Shown: positions 22,150 through 34,141 of the stretch, piece after piece
Position numbering within the stretch: the stretch's first letter is position 1
How the letters are laid out: each line of letters begins with the position of its first letter
Origin: Gelatoporia subvermispora B
Taxonomy: Eukaryota > Basidiomycota > Agaricomycetes > Polyporales > Gelatoporiaceae
Direction of reading: 5' to 3'
Assembly: GCA_000320605.2 (NCBI GenBank)
Contig: KB445802.1
Location: forward strand, 611,122 to 675,121
DNA length: 64,000 nt
The notes under the pieces: generated by a model
What the model saw: only the letters and a program-made list of their open reading frames with translations
Database searches by the model: none
Told to the model about the DNA's origin: nothing
Made by a program: the position numbers and the translations under genes

Positions 22150-23274
22150 CTACGATGACCCTTGGTCTGGCTTTGAGCCCGATTGCTCTTGCGCGTCCTT
22201 CATCCTCTGCCCCAGGATTTTAGCGCTGACCTGGAGCATGGCAGTCTTGAGTCCTGTGATCCGTCAATTTTTGACAGCATGGAAGTACTCACATTTCGAA
22301 TATGCATCGCGGCCCGTTCCACGCCGTATTCGTTGCTGCGCTTGTAGTGCTCTAGCGCCTCTTCCAGACGCCCGCCTAAGTAACGATGTTGTCGGATTGG
22401 GCTGTTAGAACGTCATGATATCTGAACTCACATGCTTCTAAGACTGCGGCCAGGTTGAACGCAATTTCCGGATCTTCCGGACATAGCGAAGTCGCGACGC
22501 TGTCACGAAATAAATGCGGGGCCCAGCGTATGATGGACAGTAAGCAGTACGCACTGCAAGTGATGGAGTGCCAGATCGGGTCGAGGTGTGGGCGAGATGA
22601 TGTATGCGCTCGCGAGGTCTAACATTTATGAGAAGTCTGACTTGAGAGCCAAACCCACCCAGGCAGGACTCACTAGTATGTGCGTCTGCGCTGTCAGGTT
22701 GAAGCGCGATAGCCTCTTTCCAGACCTCTATTGCTGCATCATACTCTCCTAAATGTATGTGTCAGATTTCCCCTTTGGCCTCAGGCACTGACGTACTCAA
22801 GTGGTAATGCGCAACGCCGAGGTTGAAGAGCGAGCTTGCTTGACGCTTGATCTCTACACTGCGTCCGTATAGTTCCTGTGGGCATGTTCAGAACATAGCC
22901 TGATGACTCTAGAGTCGCCCACCTTCGCGCCCTGCAGGTCACCATCCTCGAGCTTCTGGGTCCCTTCCGCAAGGATCTTGTTCGCCTCGAGCTCAGCGGG
23001 GTCGGCAGAAGTCGAATAAGGAGTCGTACTGGTAGCCCATCCTGGATCACACGTCCTACATAAATGGCTGCACACCATATCACATTGAGTACTTACGTCG
23101 CGTGTTTGCGGACTTCTGCGACCTGAGGCGACATGTCTGGCTGCCGCGAGCAGTTGCAGACAGAATATGATATGATCTTCTGCTGAACACGTAGCTCGCC
23201 GCTTTCGAGGGCCCCGAAGCAAGTTGGGAAGTGAGAAGTGGCCTGGTCAGTGCTCGGCTGGTTGCTGCAGACAT
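22150..23274 (-). CDS. Tetratricopeptide-repeat protein, probably mitochondrial
   Basis: This is a helical-repeat scaffold protein with no enzymatic motif. The N-terminus (MSAATSRALTRPLLTSQLAS, then FSRRSYHILSATARGSQT) is rich in Arg, Ser and Ala with no acidic residues, as in a mitochondrial targeting peptide. The TPR pieces follow: ANKILAEGTQKLEDGDLQGAK, SVEIKRQASSLFNLGVAHY, EYDAAIEVWKEAIALQPDSA, NLASAYIISPTPRPDLALHH, DPEIAFNLAAVLEACGRLEE and ALEHYKRSNEYGVERAAMH. It ends KPDQGSS with TAG at 22150. Splicing joins these in frame. The first junction, near 23060-23125, is ambiguous because the obvious gtaagt donor gives the wrong phase. The gene is divergent from the membrane-protein gene at 23666. 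I do not know its partners. Confidence 0.78.
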
Positions 23275-23665
23275 GGTCGTGTATGAGCGCTGTTCCGGTC
23301 GGATTACGGTGTTAACACTGCTCAGATACGGAAATAAGCCTCGGTAGCATAGAGCGTCACAATATAACATACAATTGATTGCTACCTTATTAGGGGGCTA
23401 TCTCACAAAATGAGACAGATATCCCTTCATCTTCAACTTGACTCGACCGTCTGGTCGTACTCGATCGTCGCGGCCAACTCTTCCACCTTCGTGGCCCTTG
23501 TAGTTAATAAACGAGGATAGACTTCATAGAAGGTCTTGTGTCACTGTTCAGTCTTACTGCAAAGCTTTGCTGCTGTCTACAAGCCCCTCGTGTTACGCCA
23601 AACTTAGACCTTGCTTTCGTGCCCCATATAATCCAAGCTCAGAACTGTCCCACAACTCCGTAACG
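23275..23665. other. Divergent promoter region
   Basis: A stretch of 391 bp separates the TPR gene (reverse) and the conserved membrane-protein gene (forward), so it probably carries both promoters. I see no clear TATA box. Confidence 0.45.
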
Positions 23666-24853
23666 ATGGATGTCGTTATAATGAACGTGCGGCCACTGGA
23701 TCCTACAGAAGTACCTCGGAATGCTGTTATTGTAGGCATCTGCCTTGTCGCAGCTACCGCCTTCTACCAGTATAAACGCTACCAACGCACTCAAGAACTC
23801 TGCCGTTCAATCCTCTCAGTAGTTCTGACCGGTTATTGCTTGCACGTTGGCTCCGTGATCCTTTTCGACTGGCCGCCAAACCTATTTACCTTCCTGGAGT
23901 TGTCTCCGACGGCTCCCGTAGAAGTTGTTCGTGAAGCGTTGTTTCGGAAAGCGGCACTTCCTGCAGATGCCACATTGGCAGCTTCATTGGAACGTCTCCT
24001 CGTCCGTCTTTCCTCTTTTGATACACGAGCATACTACGTCAGGTTCTGAGACTCAACTATTCTCTCACCCTGCACCCTCATAACTGATACCCGGATACCC
24101 TTTCTCCAACCACGCATGTGGTCTATAGATTCGGGCAAATGGCGATACAACATTGTGCATGGTGCGAATCCTTCCACGACTACGTCATATATGCGCTATC
24201 AAGGTCATGTCCGGCGTACATCGTCCAAGCAGTTCTGCTCTGCTTGCTAACGACCTCAGGGAGCGGACGGGAACGCTGGAGGAAGCCTGCGTTGTTCGTG
24301 GAGGGTGTCATTGCGGCCATTGAGTGCTTCTTCATAACGAGTGCAGAGATTAAAATCCCGGAGGACGCGTCGAAGGCGGTCATGGTGCGTCGTCCCTCCC
24401 TCCTTACACGCTCATTGTGATCTCATCAATACAACATAGTGGCATGATGTGGCTTGGTTCACTCGCCAGGTCCTCCTGCTCTTACTCCCCATCGCCACAC
24501 ACTGCGCGCCCAGACGTCCGCCGCTCCCATCACCTGCATTATCACTAGCCGCAGCTCGCGACGCCCTCAACAACGACCTCAGGCGTTTCACGAGCCTCCG
24601 TTTCATTCACGGCGCCATATTGCGCGACCCGGCTTTGCGAGCCGCGTCGATAGAATGGTGGGAACAGCAGCGGGAGGAGGGTGAGTGGGCTCGGGAGGAC
24701 GAGAATGTCATCCGCGTTGCAGAAAAGCTAGGGAAAGGGTTCAGTGTGGAGACGAAGGTCGATGGGGAAGTTGTTGAGGGCAGGCTCGGTCAGGTTGCGA
24801 AGGCGGTTGTCAGTGGCGTGATGAGGGACGGGCTCGCTCCTGCTCCTAGCTGA
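23666..24853 (+). CDS. Conserved membrane protein of unknown function
   Basis: Three exons (23666-24042, 24129-24384, 24440-24853) join in phase to 348 residues. The protein has an N-terminal hydrophobic segment (NAVIVGICLVAATAFYQYKR), a second (ILSVVLTGYCLHVGSVILF) and a third (FTRQVLLLLLPIATH). These are separated by soluble stretches including LPADATLAASLERLLVRLSS and an AQ-like helical region around SGSGRERWRKPALFVEGVIAA. The C-terminus is charged (WWEQQREEGEWAREDENV). I do not recognise the family; it reads like a lineage-conserved fungal membrane protein. In-frame ATG 23567 lies further upstream, but 23666 (MDVVIMNVRP) is preferred because the upstream residues look like leader sequence. 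The clean phase of three exons supports a real gene. Confidence 0.75.
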
Positions 24854-25048
24854 GCAGTTTTCCAGATGTCGTTGTTTCTTGCTGTACTCTGCAACGTGTA
24901 TAATGTTGTATAATCACCGCAAAACCCTAGAGCAACTTCTCCACATTTAGTCGCTTGCCACTCTAGTGAATCCAAGACAATATTAGCCATCACATGAATA
25001 AATAATCGCAGTCCACGCTGATCGTTACACGTTAAGTGGTCGTACATC

Positions 25049-27595
25049 TCATGACGCAGTCGACAGCTTGATATGACACTGGTATAGGCTGTCTTGTGGT
25101 CCCTTCCAACCAACTACATGGAAAATTATCAGCTCCTTTACTGGGACGCACACCATAGTCATACTCACCACATTGCCAGCAATCTAACAAACCCTTAGGA
25201 TCACTATGCGCCAGACAGTCAGCACGTCGAGCGTTACCAGGCATTTGCACTCACTATTTCCGCTTAATGGCGAGTAACTGAGGGTAGTTGGAACCCCAGT
25301 ACGCTTTGGTATGGTCTGCTTCATACACATCACCCTCGTTCTGCCATAATTGCATGATAGTGTCAGTGGCGCTGCGCGCAGCCGAACAGCCTACGACCGC
25401 ATGACTTACGAAATAGGCACCACTGTCGGGTGTGATCTCTCTGAAAGCCTCAATGTGGTCGTGCACCGTCTGGTACGTCTGTGTCCGCTCCTCGATCGTG
25501 CTATTCCAGTTAAACCGAGAGCTAATCGACAGCTAGAGGAAAAATCGCCGGTCAGCGCCTACACTATGGAATTCAGGCGTTTACTTGCGTGCCACAGCGA
25601 ATCTCTCCAAGCAGGTGTCACACTTGTTGACCCTTCCTCGTACTGATACAGGAATGGCGTGCCGGCTACGATATAAGGACTCGCGAATGGCAGGGTTTGC
25701 TTGAAGACGTTTGACAGTGCTGCGCGGCCCTCCTCCGTGCTGAACAACGTCGTCGGGAGGAGGCGCGTGCCGAGGGTGATCTCCGGGCCTACGCCCTTCT
25801 CACAGCATCAGTTCAGGGTAGAGCGATCTACGTGAGTGGGCTACATACCGCTTGCGCGGACATAACGAACTTGTTGAAGAAGGCAAAGAAGGAGGGCAGC
25901 GTTTCGATGGTCACGGTCCCATTGTTCGCCATCGCGAAGTCGATTGCAGGCTGCATAGACGCCTTCGCTTGCTCAAGGTTCAGGAGAGGGTTCACATAGA
26001 CGATAGAGGTACTCTGTTTCCAGCTGAAATGTTCAATTTCAAAGTGAGGATGCTGTGGTCCTTACCTCGTAGTGCCCTCCCCAACCTTCCAAGCCCCATC
26101 TGTAGGTATTGTTCACGCCGAGTTGGTACCAGTCGAACGTGTTCTCGGAGGTCGGGGTGAAGGTAATGTCCGCACTGTGGCACGTCGTATATCAATGCAC
26201 ACATACTGAATCGCAGCAAATTGGTGATACTGACACCTGCAGCGTGACTTGTGGCTGGACCTTGTGGGTCGATTCAATAACCACTCCGAATGCGCTACCT
26301 CCGCCTCCTCGAAGCGCCCACAGGAGGTCAGAGTTCTGACACTCGTTCGCGACGCGGTACTCCCCATCAGGAGTAACGATCTTCGCCTCGACCTACGCGG
26401 TAAGTGGTCAGACTCTCGATGTATAAATATGGCATACATAGCGACTCACAACCTGGTCTACAGCTAACCCGAATACAGGCGAAAGCACGCTATGGCCGCC
26501 ACCCTGGAAATCATCATTGAACACGCGCACGAAACACGAATTAGCATCGTGAGCTTACGAGCCAATAACCGCCTCCGGCACCAATTGTTGTTGCATAACC
26601 CCCGATGAACGTCCTATTGACGCTGTCCGCGAAAGCATACACATCCTCTACTAATACACCAGCCTGATGCGGTTCGTGTTTGTGAGTAGATTCATATCAG
26701 GGTGCGGGACTACGTACACCAATGGTAACAGCATCGTAAGTCGCCGATGATCTACATCCTTGTGGCACAAAATGCTCGTCATATAATATCTGAGATGCAC
26801 AGTCGAGTGAGCCGCGGATCAGATTCTGTCACAAAAGGTCTGGTCTTACCGAATTTAACTTCGCAGTCTGACATAACACATCAGGACTAGCGGAAGATCT
26901 CCGGAAAATCACACACCCAGAGAGCCAACGTGTCTTTGCCGCTTGAGCGACCCTTGTAGTCATGGCCCTTATTCTTCACGGATAGCCGTACGCCCGTGGC
27001 TTCGGAGAACTTGAGAGCCGCTTGCACATCGGCTGGTCCAGAGACCTCAATCTACAGCCACATGGACGTGAGCATTCCCCCGGCGTGTTGCGCCGGCTTA
27101 TGCCGCAGAAGCCCAAGACTCACATAAAATGAAGGAACATTCCCCGTTTGACAATTGACTCCGTCAAAGGCTTGAGGGTTAGATGTATTGCTCAAATCCA
27201 GCAAACATTCCTGAGGCTCAGCTGAGGACTGGCATGTCTCCCATTGTGGCTAGCAAAATATCAACCTCAGCACGCATCCTCTCGCGATCTTAAGTCAAGG
27301 TACGTACCATCATGTATGCCCCGAACATCTCCTGACGGAAAACGGGGTTCGTGTAGTTCTCCTGTATTGCTGCACACGCAGTCGGGTTGGGGGGTGCATC
27401 CTGGCCGTTGAGGATTGAGAAACAGGGCGAAGACACTGGTACCCCCGGTTGGAGTCTACCGCCGACGGTCTGGTTCAGAGAATGCCACTGGGCCAGCGAA
27501 GCTTGGCCACTCGGCGAGATGATGGCAGCGTGGACCTGGCCGAAGGCGGTAGCAACAGCGCCGATGAACATAAGCCTCGTACGCCAGGCGGCCAT
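25049..27595 (-). CDS. Secreted FAD-linked oxidase, BBE (berberine bridge enzyme-like) family
   Basis: This is an extracellular flavin oxidoreductase of the VAO/BBE superfamily. In fungi these oxidise carbohydrates, alcohols or secondary metabolites with O2. The reverse strand starts at ATG 27595 with a signal peptide (MAAWRTRLMFIGAVATAFGQVHA). Then follow FSILNGQDAPPN, an FAD-binding segment with KNKGHDYKGRSSGKDTLALW (the GHD His is the usual covalent flavin site), DSVNRTFIGGYATTIGAGGG, GGHSVLSPVFGLAVDQV, WALRGGGSAFGVVIEST, AYWGSNYPQLLAIKRKYDPK, and the C-terminal hallmark GLLDCWQC-VGWKGPQDSLYQC. It stops with TGA at 25049. It is split by about a dozen introns; the last two exons were joined in phase. 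It is divergent from the P450 at 28461. Confidence 0.85.
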
Positions 27596-28460
27596 GACCA
27601 CCGAGATGAGCCGTCTGTGATGGGGAAATATAAGGGCGAGCTACGCGCGATCATTATCGAGAAGTATACCTATAAGGAATTTTGCGGACTTCACGCGGAG
27701 ATGTCCCTTCAGCGAATATTCCTGTGCACCCACAAGGAAGCCGTCACAAGACCTCCGCGTCCTCGGTGTGCGGAAAAGATGGCGGCAGGCGTGTCTCCAC
27801 GCCTCACCTTCTTAAATCGGTGGAGACATGCTCTACCGAGTCGCTATAGTCAGGTACCATGAGGTCCAACGCTTCTGGGATAAGTAGTAGCCGGAGAGAT
27901 CTAGTCCAAGAATGAACTTCTGACGCAGGTAACGGCATCAGGAACCGTAGCAATAGCGCTTAGGTTCGCCTTGTGCTTATGCGCATGTTGGCTTTGGGCT
28001 CGATGCTGATGCGGCTGCGGGGCCTCGCTAACATATCCTGAAGGGTGCATGGAGCGAGACCTTCGATCACTGTATAATTCCGACATCAGTAGCATTCAAA
28101 AGAAGCGTGAATCCATCGTTTAGCGCCTGAATGTGTGTAGAAGACAAGAGCAGTAATGGTTATTCTTTCCTTGAGTTTGTACCCAGCGGGGGGGTGGAAC
28201 TGGCGACACGCCGGTTACAGCATACGATCAGATCCAGACGGCATGTCGGTCTAGTCACCTGACTAATTATTAGCCAATGGCATCTTGAGTCAGTAAGCCT
28301 ATTCTATCTCCGCAAGTAATGCCGATGTGCCGATCATACATCGGGCGGTCTGGTTGAATCCCCGGCATTCTGCGATCTGGTCAAATCGTGATGTCCTGTA
28401 TCAGCTCTTGCTCTCGACTGACGACCCTGGTTGGCACGAGCTTTCGGCTTGGGTTCACTC
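27596..28460. other. Divergent promoter region between flavin oxidase and P450
   Basis: This 865 bp spacer lies between divergently transcribed BBE and P450 genes, so the pair could share regulation. I see no coding gene in it. The open frames here lack motifs. Confidence 0.45.
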
Positions 28461-31170
28461 ATGACATCTTTGTATAGATTGTTTTCGCAATGTTACGACT
28501 CGCTCGCACACAGGGTGCCCGGGCTGCTGCGGGGCGCGTCTGTTCTAGATTCCCTCCTCTTCGCCTATTTTGTGTTTCTCATCGTCAAGCTCGTCCGTGG
28601 CAGGCGGACGCCTATGTTCCCTCCGGGCCCCAGTCGCCTGCCGATACTTGGAAACGCGTTGCAGATCCCCCCGGACCAGCAATGGCTTACGTTCGACGCA
28701 TGGGTCAGGCAGTATGGTGCGTTTGATCACCAGATAGATTTCCACGAGGGGCGCGTCGAGGGTGATCGCGACGGCGCATTTCACCACAGGCGTTCCTGGA
28801 TATCATTTCAATGGTCGGTTCGCGCCTTCATGAAGTCAAATTACGTAGCGCCCGATGTAGCACAGTCAGATTATGACACATCGACGCCGCGTACCTTCAG
28901 TAACGGCGCATGTGTGTACGTTCTCTGGACATGTACCATGGGTCTACTTTTCTACAGGGCTACGCAGGCAGGACTTTATTTTTGAACTAGTTCGTTCTTC
29001 ATTTGTGCCTGCCGCTTTGATCACAGGGCCGCACATCGAATCGGGCACCAACTCAGCATCACCTATGTATCCCAGGCACCCCGATCGTACTTGTCATTTT
29101 ACGACATAGTAATGGGCTTGCTTCACTGCTTGCATTGTTGTATCCTTTATTGAGAGAGCGATTGGTACACTAACCCGTTCATGCCTGTCTTTGCAAGGTG
29201 ACGTTGTTGGCATTACTGTGATGGGACAACCGACTGTCATACTAGGCTCGGTGCAAGCTGCCAGCGATCTCTTAGAAGGACGCGGTGCGCAATGCTGTAC
29301 CTTGCACGTGCATGCGAAACTTGTTGAGACGTGTGTCTTTAGGGAATATCTATTCCAATAGACCAACGGCCGTCATGGCGGGCGAACTGTTTGTTCCCTC
29401 GTAATCATTATGGAGTAGAACCTGACCGGTGTCCACTGTAGCGTGGGCTGGGATCGCGGACTTGGATACGCCCCTGGACCATCGGACGCTCGTTTCCGCG
29501 AGTTTCGACGTTTGTTCCATCAGTTTATGGGGCCTCGTCCGTCTCAGGCCCCAAATATACTTCGGATGCAGGAGTGGTCTGCAGTAGACTTGGTCTCGCG
29601 GATAATTAAGAACCCGGACTCCTTCATGAAACATGCCAGACAGTAAGTACCGCTACACAGAGCGCGCAGTTGAGACACGTGCACCAAACCGCGATTATTT
29701 TGAAGAATTACAGGTGCCCTCATTCTTGCACTAGCTTATGGCTACACAGTATCCCCGGACCAGGACGAAGATGAACTTGTGAACATCGCCGAGAGAGCGA
29801 TGCAAGGCTTTGCTCGTGCATCGGAGCCAGGCGCATTCCTCGTAGATAATTTCCCAATCCTCAAACATCTCCCAGATTGGGTGCCTGGGACGCCATTCAA
29901 GAAGGAGGCCCGACGGATGTACGAGGATAGAAAGCGTCTGTATGACGTTCCGTTCGACCTCGTACAGAAAGCAATGGTCAGTCTGGGCAAATGCCACAGG
30001 AAGGACGTTTCTCATTCGTGCATACCAGAAACATGGAGAGGCACCTCTTTCATTCACGTCGGCGTATCTACTGGAAAAAGGTTCGCCGTCTCCCGTTGAA
30101 GAAGAGCTCATCAAGGCGGCTGCTGCATCGCTCTATTCCGGTGGGTCGCAAGGCTCAGGCGTTCCTTCTCGCTCTGAACATATTGCGATAATTCAGGCGG
30201 AGCGGATACCGTATGTGCTCGACGTGTCTCTTCCCTTTGAGCTGGATCGGATGAATATGCTTAGACGCCGTCAACGCTGAGTTCGTTCATCCTCGCAATG
30301 ACGCTCCATCCCGCTGTTCAAGAGCGGGCTCAAGCCGAACTGGACGCTGTCATCGGACAGGACTGGACCCGCCTTCCTACATTCGCTGATCAGCCGAATC
30401 TTCCATATGTCAACGCCGTGGTGCTAGAACTCTTAAGGTGGAACCCCGCCGTGCCACTAGGTGAATATGTCAACTTGAGTTCTACTCTGGTGGATCCCCC
30501 TGAAATTAGTGTCTTTGCCTAAACAGGTCTCCCACACAGGCTTACACAGGCTGATGTATACCGAGGATTTGTCTTGCCGGAAGGCACGATTGTTTGGCCG
30601 AATATCTGGTAGCTGCCGTTTCTTCGCAGAAGTCAATAGCTCGCTGAAGCGAATATCCGTCAGGTCCATGCTCCACGATAAATCGGCCTTCCCCAATCCT
30701 TCCGCGTTTTTACCAGATCGTTACCTTCAAGACGATGGGACGCTCAAAGACCTCGACAAGGCAGAAGACCCCGCAGTAATTGGTTTCGGTTTCGGACGTC
30801 GGTGAGTGTATCCATATTCTACAGTGTGTATAGCCACCCATTACGGCTGTGCTCATCAATCCCGGCATAGCAGATGCCCGGGGATGTACCTTGCAATCAA
30901 CTCTATTTTCATTGCAGTGACCACGATGCTGTACACGCTGCACATTACGAAAGTGAAGGACGAGACAGGTACAGAAATTACTCCACAACCTGACTATCGC
31001 GGCTTCATCGCGTAAGTTATTGACTTTCCGAAAAACACATTTGCAATCATCATTAATGCTGATATACGTACTGGAACAGCCACCCGTCTCCTTTCAAATG
31101 CTGCATCGTCCCGCGCTCGAAGGAAGCTGAAGCTCTTGTCAACAAATCGATCCATGGAGAATCAGATTAA
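28461..31170 (+). CDS. Cytochrome P450, O-methylsterigmatocystin oxidoreductase-like
   Basis: This is a membrane-bound haem monooxygenase of the large basidiomycete P450 expansion. Twelve exons (28461-28716, 29198-29284, 29343-29388, 29442-29642, 29706-29976, 30029-30140, 30197-30210, 30265-30460, 30527-30608, 30664-30801, 30871-31011, 31080-31170) sum to 544 codons. It has an N-terminal anchor (LLFAYFVFLIVKLV), the hinge FPPGPSRLPILGN, IYSNRPTAVMAGEL, I-helix SGGADTTPSTLSSF (spread over three exons), ExxR (LELLR), FLPDRYL, and haem loop FGFGRRRCPG with the Cys ligand. The 14-nt exon 30197-30210 carries the core of the I-helix motif. Intron 1 is 481 bp. The upstream in-frame TTG at 28431 is not the start. 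The substrate is unknown. Confidence 0.88.
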
Positions 31171-31455
31171 CTGGGTAGCTTCGTGGCATTGATTGTAGTG
31201 TGTCGATACTGTATTACGGCTATGCTGCCGATTGTGTGTTTGTATTCGAGGAGTTCAACCAATCGGGCGCTGTGGGACGCGTAGAAGTAGCGCCCGTAAC
31301 GCTTGTTCTCATCCTGCTCGCATGCTATTCGACCACCTCGTCGAACGTCTTCCTGCATAATATCATTTGTTGTACTGTTACTTATATTGACGTATAAGGA
31401 CTGGTCTGCTGGACAAATCTACTCGCTGCCTGTGCGCAAGTGTACCATAAACTTG

Positions 31456-33385
31456 ATGTCAAACTCTATGGACGCGATGGCAATACAGGAGAAAGATGAA
31501 GGAGGACACATCACAGCAGAGTACCTTCTCTCTTCCGAGTTCAAGGGCACAAAGGTGAGTTGATTCAGAGCGCACCTTGAGCGAGACAGTCAGACGGCTC
31601 TTCGTAGACGCTCCAGCGGCGGGATACTTCACGACGAAACTACGGAGTAGCCTGGCGGCAGCTCTTCAGTGGCATATTCCTTCCAGCAGGATATCCCAAT
31701 ACAGTCTCTCCAGGTGTGCACTGTGCACGTACTGATTGACTTCGACTATGGTCCCTCTGACAGCCTCCCGCTCATTGGGTTATCAGACTATCTGCAGTAC
31801 GTCCAATGTACTACCGTGACTGTGTGTCAGAGTACTAGTCCTCAAACGACAAGGCAGCTACCAGATCTTCAACGGGCTTCAAGCAGGATGTAGCTCCATA
31901 GCCAGTCTCCTTGCCTCAAGAGCAGTCTTAGAAGGTTAATCCGCTCACGAACCACGCGCTGATCGCCCGCCGACGAGTCCCGTTTCGCAGGGCATGGGGT
32001 CGGAGAAGCGTCGGCGTCCGCGACGAATGCTATGCTCGTCAACATCATCCAGGACGTTGTCAGTCGTCTCATCAGTCAGTAGTCACGCTCCTCGGCGCGC
32101 TCGCAGTCGCTCATGTGCAACCGTAGCAATCGGCTCTGGATACTACCTTGGCACGTCGCTCTTCCCTGAGGCCAAAAAGTACCGATTGTTGGCCGACGTG
32201 TACAATGACGCTGCAGTTGTACTCGATGTTATCTCACCTCTGTTCACTCATTGGTCTATCTCGCTCGTTTATCCATTTATACGACGCGAGCAAGGCTTCT
32301 ATCTCCGAGTTCTCGCCCTCTGCCTCAGCGGCTCATTCCGTGCACTATGCGGGATGGTTGCTGGAGGATCGAAAGCTGCGTTGACGATGCACTTCGCGAC
32401 CGCCGGGCCGGTTCCAGGTGATATTGGCGACCTGAACGCGAAGGATGGGAGCAAGGAGACTGTTCTTGCACTGATAGGCATGCTCGTGAGCTCTTTCCTC
32501 ATATCTCAAACTCTGAATGCCATCATACCACATCGGTAGCTTGGGACCTTCGTGATAAAACATGTGGACTCAGGCTTTGCCACCTATGCGGTCCTATCCA
32601 TGCTCATTCTCACCCATCTGGCCATCAATTTTGTTGCTGTGCGTGGCGTAGTGATGCGCACCTTCAACAGACATCGCGCTGCTGCAGCCTGGGCATCGTA
32701 CCGTCGTTATGAGCAAGGTAAACAGCACTTGCCACACTCAAGTGTTCTCAATTGACACGAATCCCCGTTCTAAGGTATTGCTCAGTATGAAGGAGCGATA
32801 CTCACGCCCGAACTCATGGCTGTCAAGGAGCGCATCTTCGCCGATCCAACGCTCCTCATGCATCCCCTCCGTCCTGAGAAGCGTCTAGGACACTGTCACC
32901 TGGGAGCATCGCTCTCAACCATCTTCCTGGAGACACATAGACCATGCCCGCCCTCTCGAACCTCGACAGTGCCTAATCTCACATCCGCGCAGCTCAACGT
33001 CGTCCTCCAGACTTTCGAGAACGAGCGTTATATTCTGTGGCTCAGGCACGACTCGCGATCAGAGTCCTTGCAACTGGTTGTGTGTTTCAAAACGGGACAC
33101 CAGCCCATCGATCGTCTGAAGGGATGGATACATGCGCAGGAACTTGCCATCGCCCTGGAGGATGGTGTACATCCGATGTTCGAGAAGCTGCACGAGGTCG
33201 TGCAGACGTCCTTGGCGAGGGTGCAAAAACTCTTTCCGTTGTTCTTGGACGCCGCTCGAGGACGGGGGTGGATGGTGGAAGAGGGGTTACTTGTTGGCAT
33301 TCCGTACACCATTTCAGTCCGACCTACGGATCCAGGAATGTTTCATGACGTGGGGTCGCAGGTGGAGGATCGCAAGCGTGTATGA
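31456..33385 (+). CDS. RUS family protein (DUF647)
   Basis: This is a homolog of plant root-UV-B-sensitive proteins and animal RUSF1, a membrane-associated family of unclear biochemistry. Eight exons (31456-31554, 31608-31713, 31787-31796, 31858-31934, 31991-32074, 32127-32485, 32540-32717, 32775-33385) sum to 507 codons. Family hallmarks: FSGIFLPAGYPNTVSPDYL, YQIFNGLQAGCSSIASLLAS, GVGEASASATNAMLVNIIQD, EAKKYRLLADVYNDAAVVLD, GGSKAALTMHFA, DLNAKDGSKETVLALIGML, FATYAVLSMLILTHLAINF and VRGVVMRTFNRHRA. Exon 3 is only 10 nt. Without the 54-bp intron 32486-32539 a stop codon would cut the protein; with it the frame continues through the C-terminal domain. The start (MSNSMDAM) is the first ATG in this frame after the preceding P450. 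Confidence 0.88.
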
Positions 33386-34141
33386 TGCGACCGGTGGCGG
33401 CTTATTCGAGTACCTACTGATGTGTTGCAGAGTTTCCCTGTTCTGCTTTCAGAAGGTCCATAGAAAGATCTGGACAATATTTCTACATCCCGGCCCGATC
33501 CACGTACAGCTGTTGTAACTGGCATTGTTCATACCATTTTACGGACCCATATGACCTGTACATTCTAGTCCGTGGCGGAGCGGCTGTCAGACGCAAGGCT
33601 TGCTCGCATCGTGGACCTATCAATGCCGTTCGAGAATAACCTTGGCTGAACATGACTCTTCCAGTCCCAGAAACACATTCGGCATTGAATTTATCGCACC
33701 TCGCCTAGGACTACTCACCTGACATCTTATCATTCCAGCGCTAGAGAGGATTAGCCTGACAAATTCGGGACAACGACATCTCATCGCGGCCCACGCTAGC
33801 CCACGCTCTTCCGCAGACCTCTCGCATTTGAAGGTTCCATCACGACTGATTTGCCACATTCCCATTCCCAGGCCATGTTATGTTCTTGTCCGAATAGAGT
33901 GCTTGTTTCCCGTCGAAGTGAACGGGATCTGCGCCTGGACGGCTGTACTTTCTCACCGCAACACATGGCTGTCTGAGTAGAAGACGACAGGATATTTACT
34001 CCGGTGGGGCGCCGATGGGCGGGGGAAGCGTGCCCGGAGTTGGTCAGCTTTTGTGGGTTCGATGAGCTATAAAGCTAGGACGAGTCGGGAGAGCGCGGGG
34101 TCGGCTCTTGATCAAATTTACCACCACCAGCGAAGGCCGAG
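33386..34141. other. Gene-free stretch upstream of ALDH
   Basis: This is spacer with no supportable gene. It contains the presumed ALDH promoter, including the TATA box at 34068. Confidence 0.4.
34068..34073 (+). promoter_or_regulatory. TATA box of the aldehyde dehydrogenase gene
   Basis: TATAAA within GAGCTATAAAGC lies 74 bp before the ATG at 34142, a normal spacing for a fungal core promoter. Confidence 0.5.

Noticed and set aside
29942..30280. Apparent frameshift in the second P450
   Set aside because: A 52-bp intron (29977-30028) and the 14-nt exon restore one frame through the whole protein, so the gene is intact.
32486..32539. Apparent premature stop in the RUS/DUF647 gene
   Set aside because: The stop lies inside a 54-bp GT-AG intron; splicing joins IGML to LGTFVIKHVDSG in phase.
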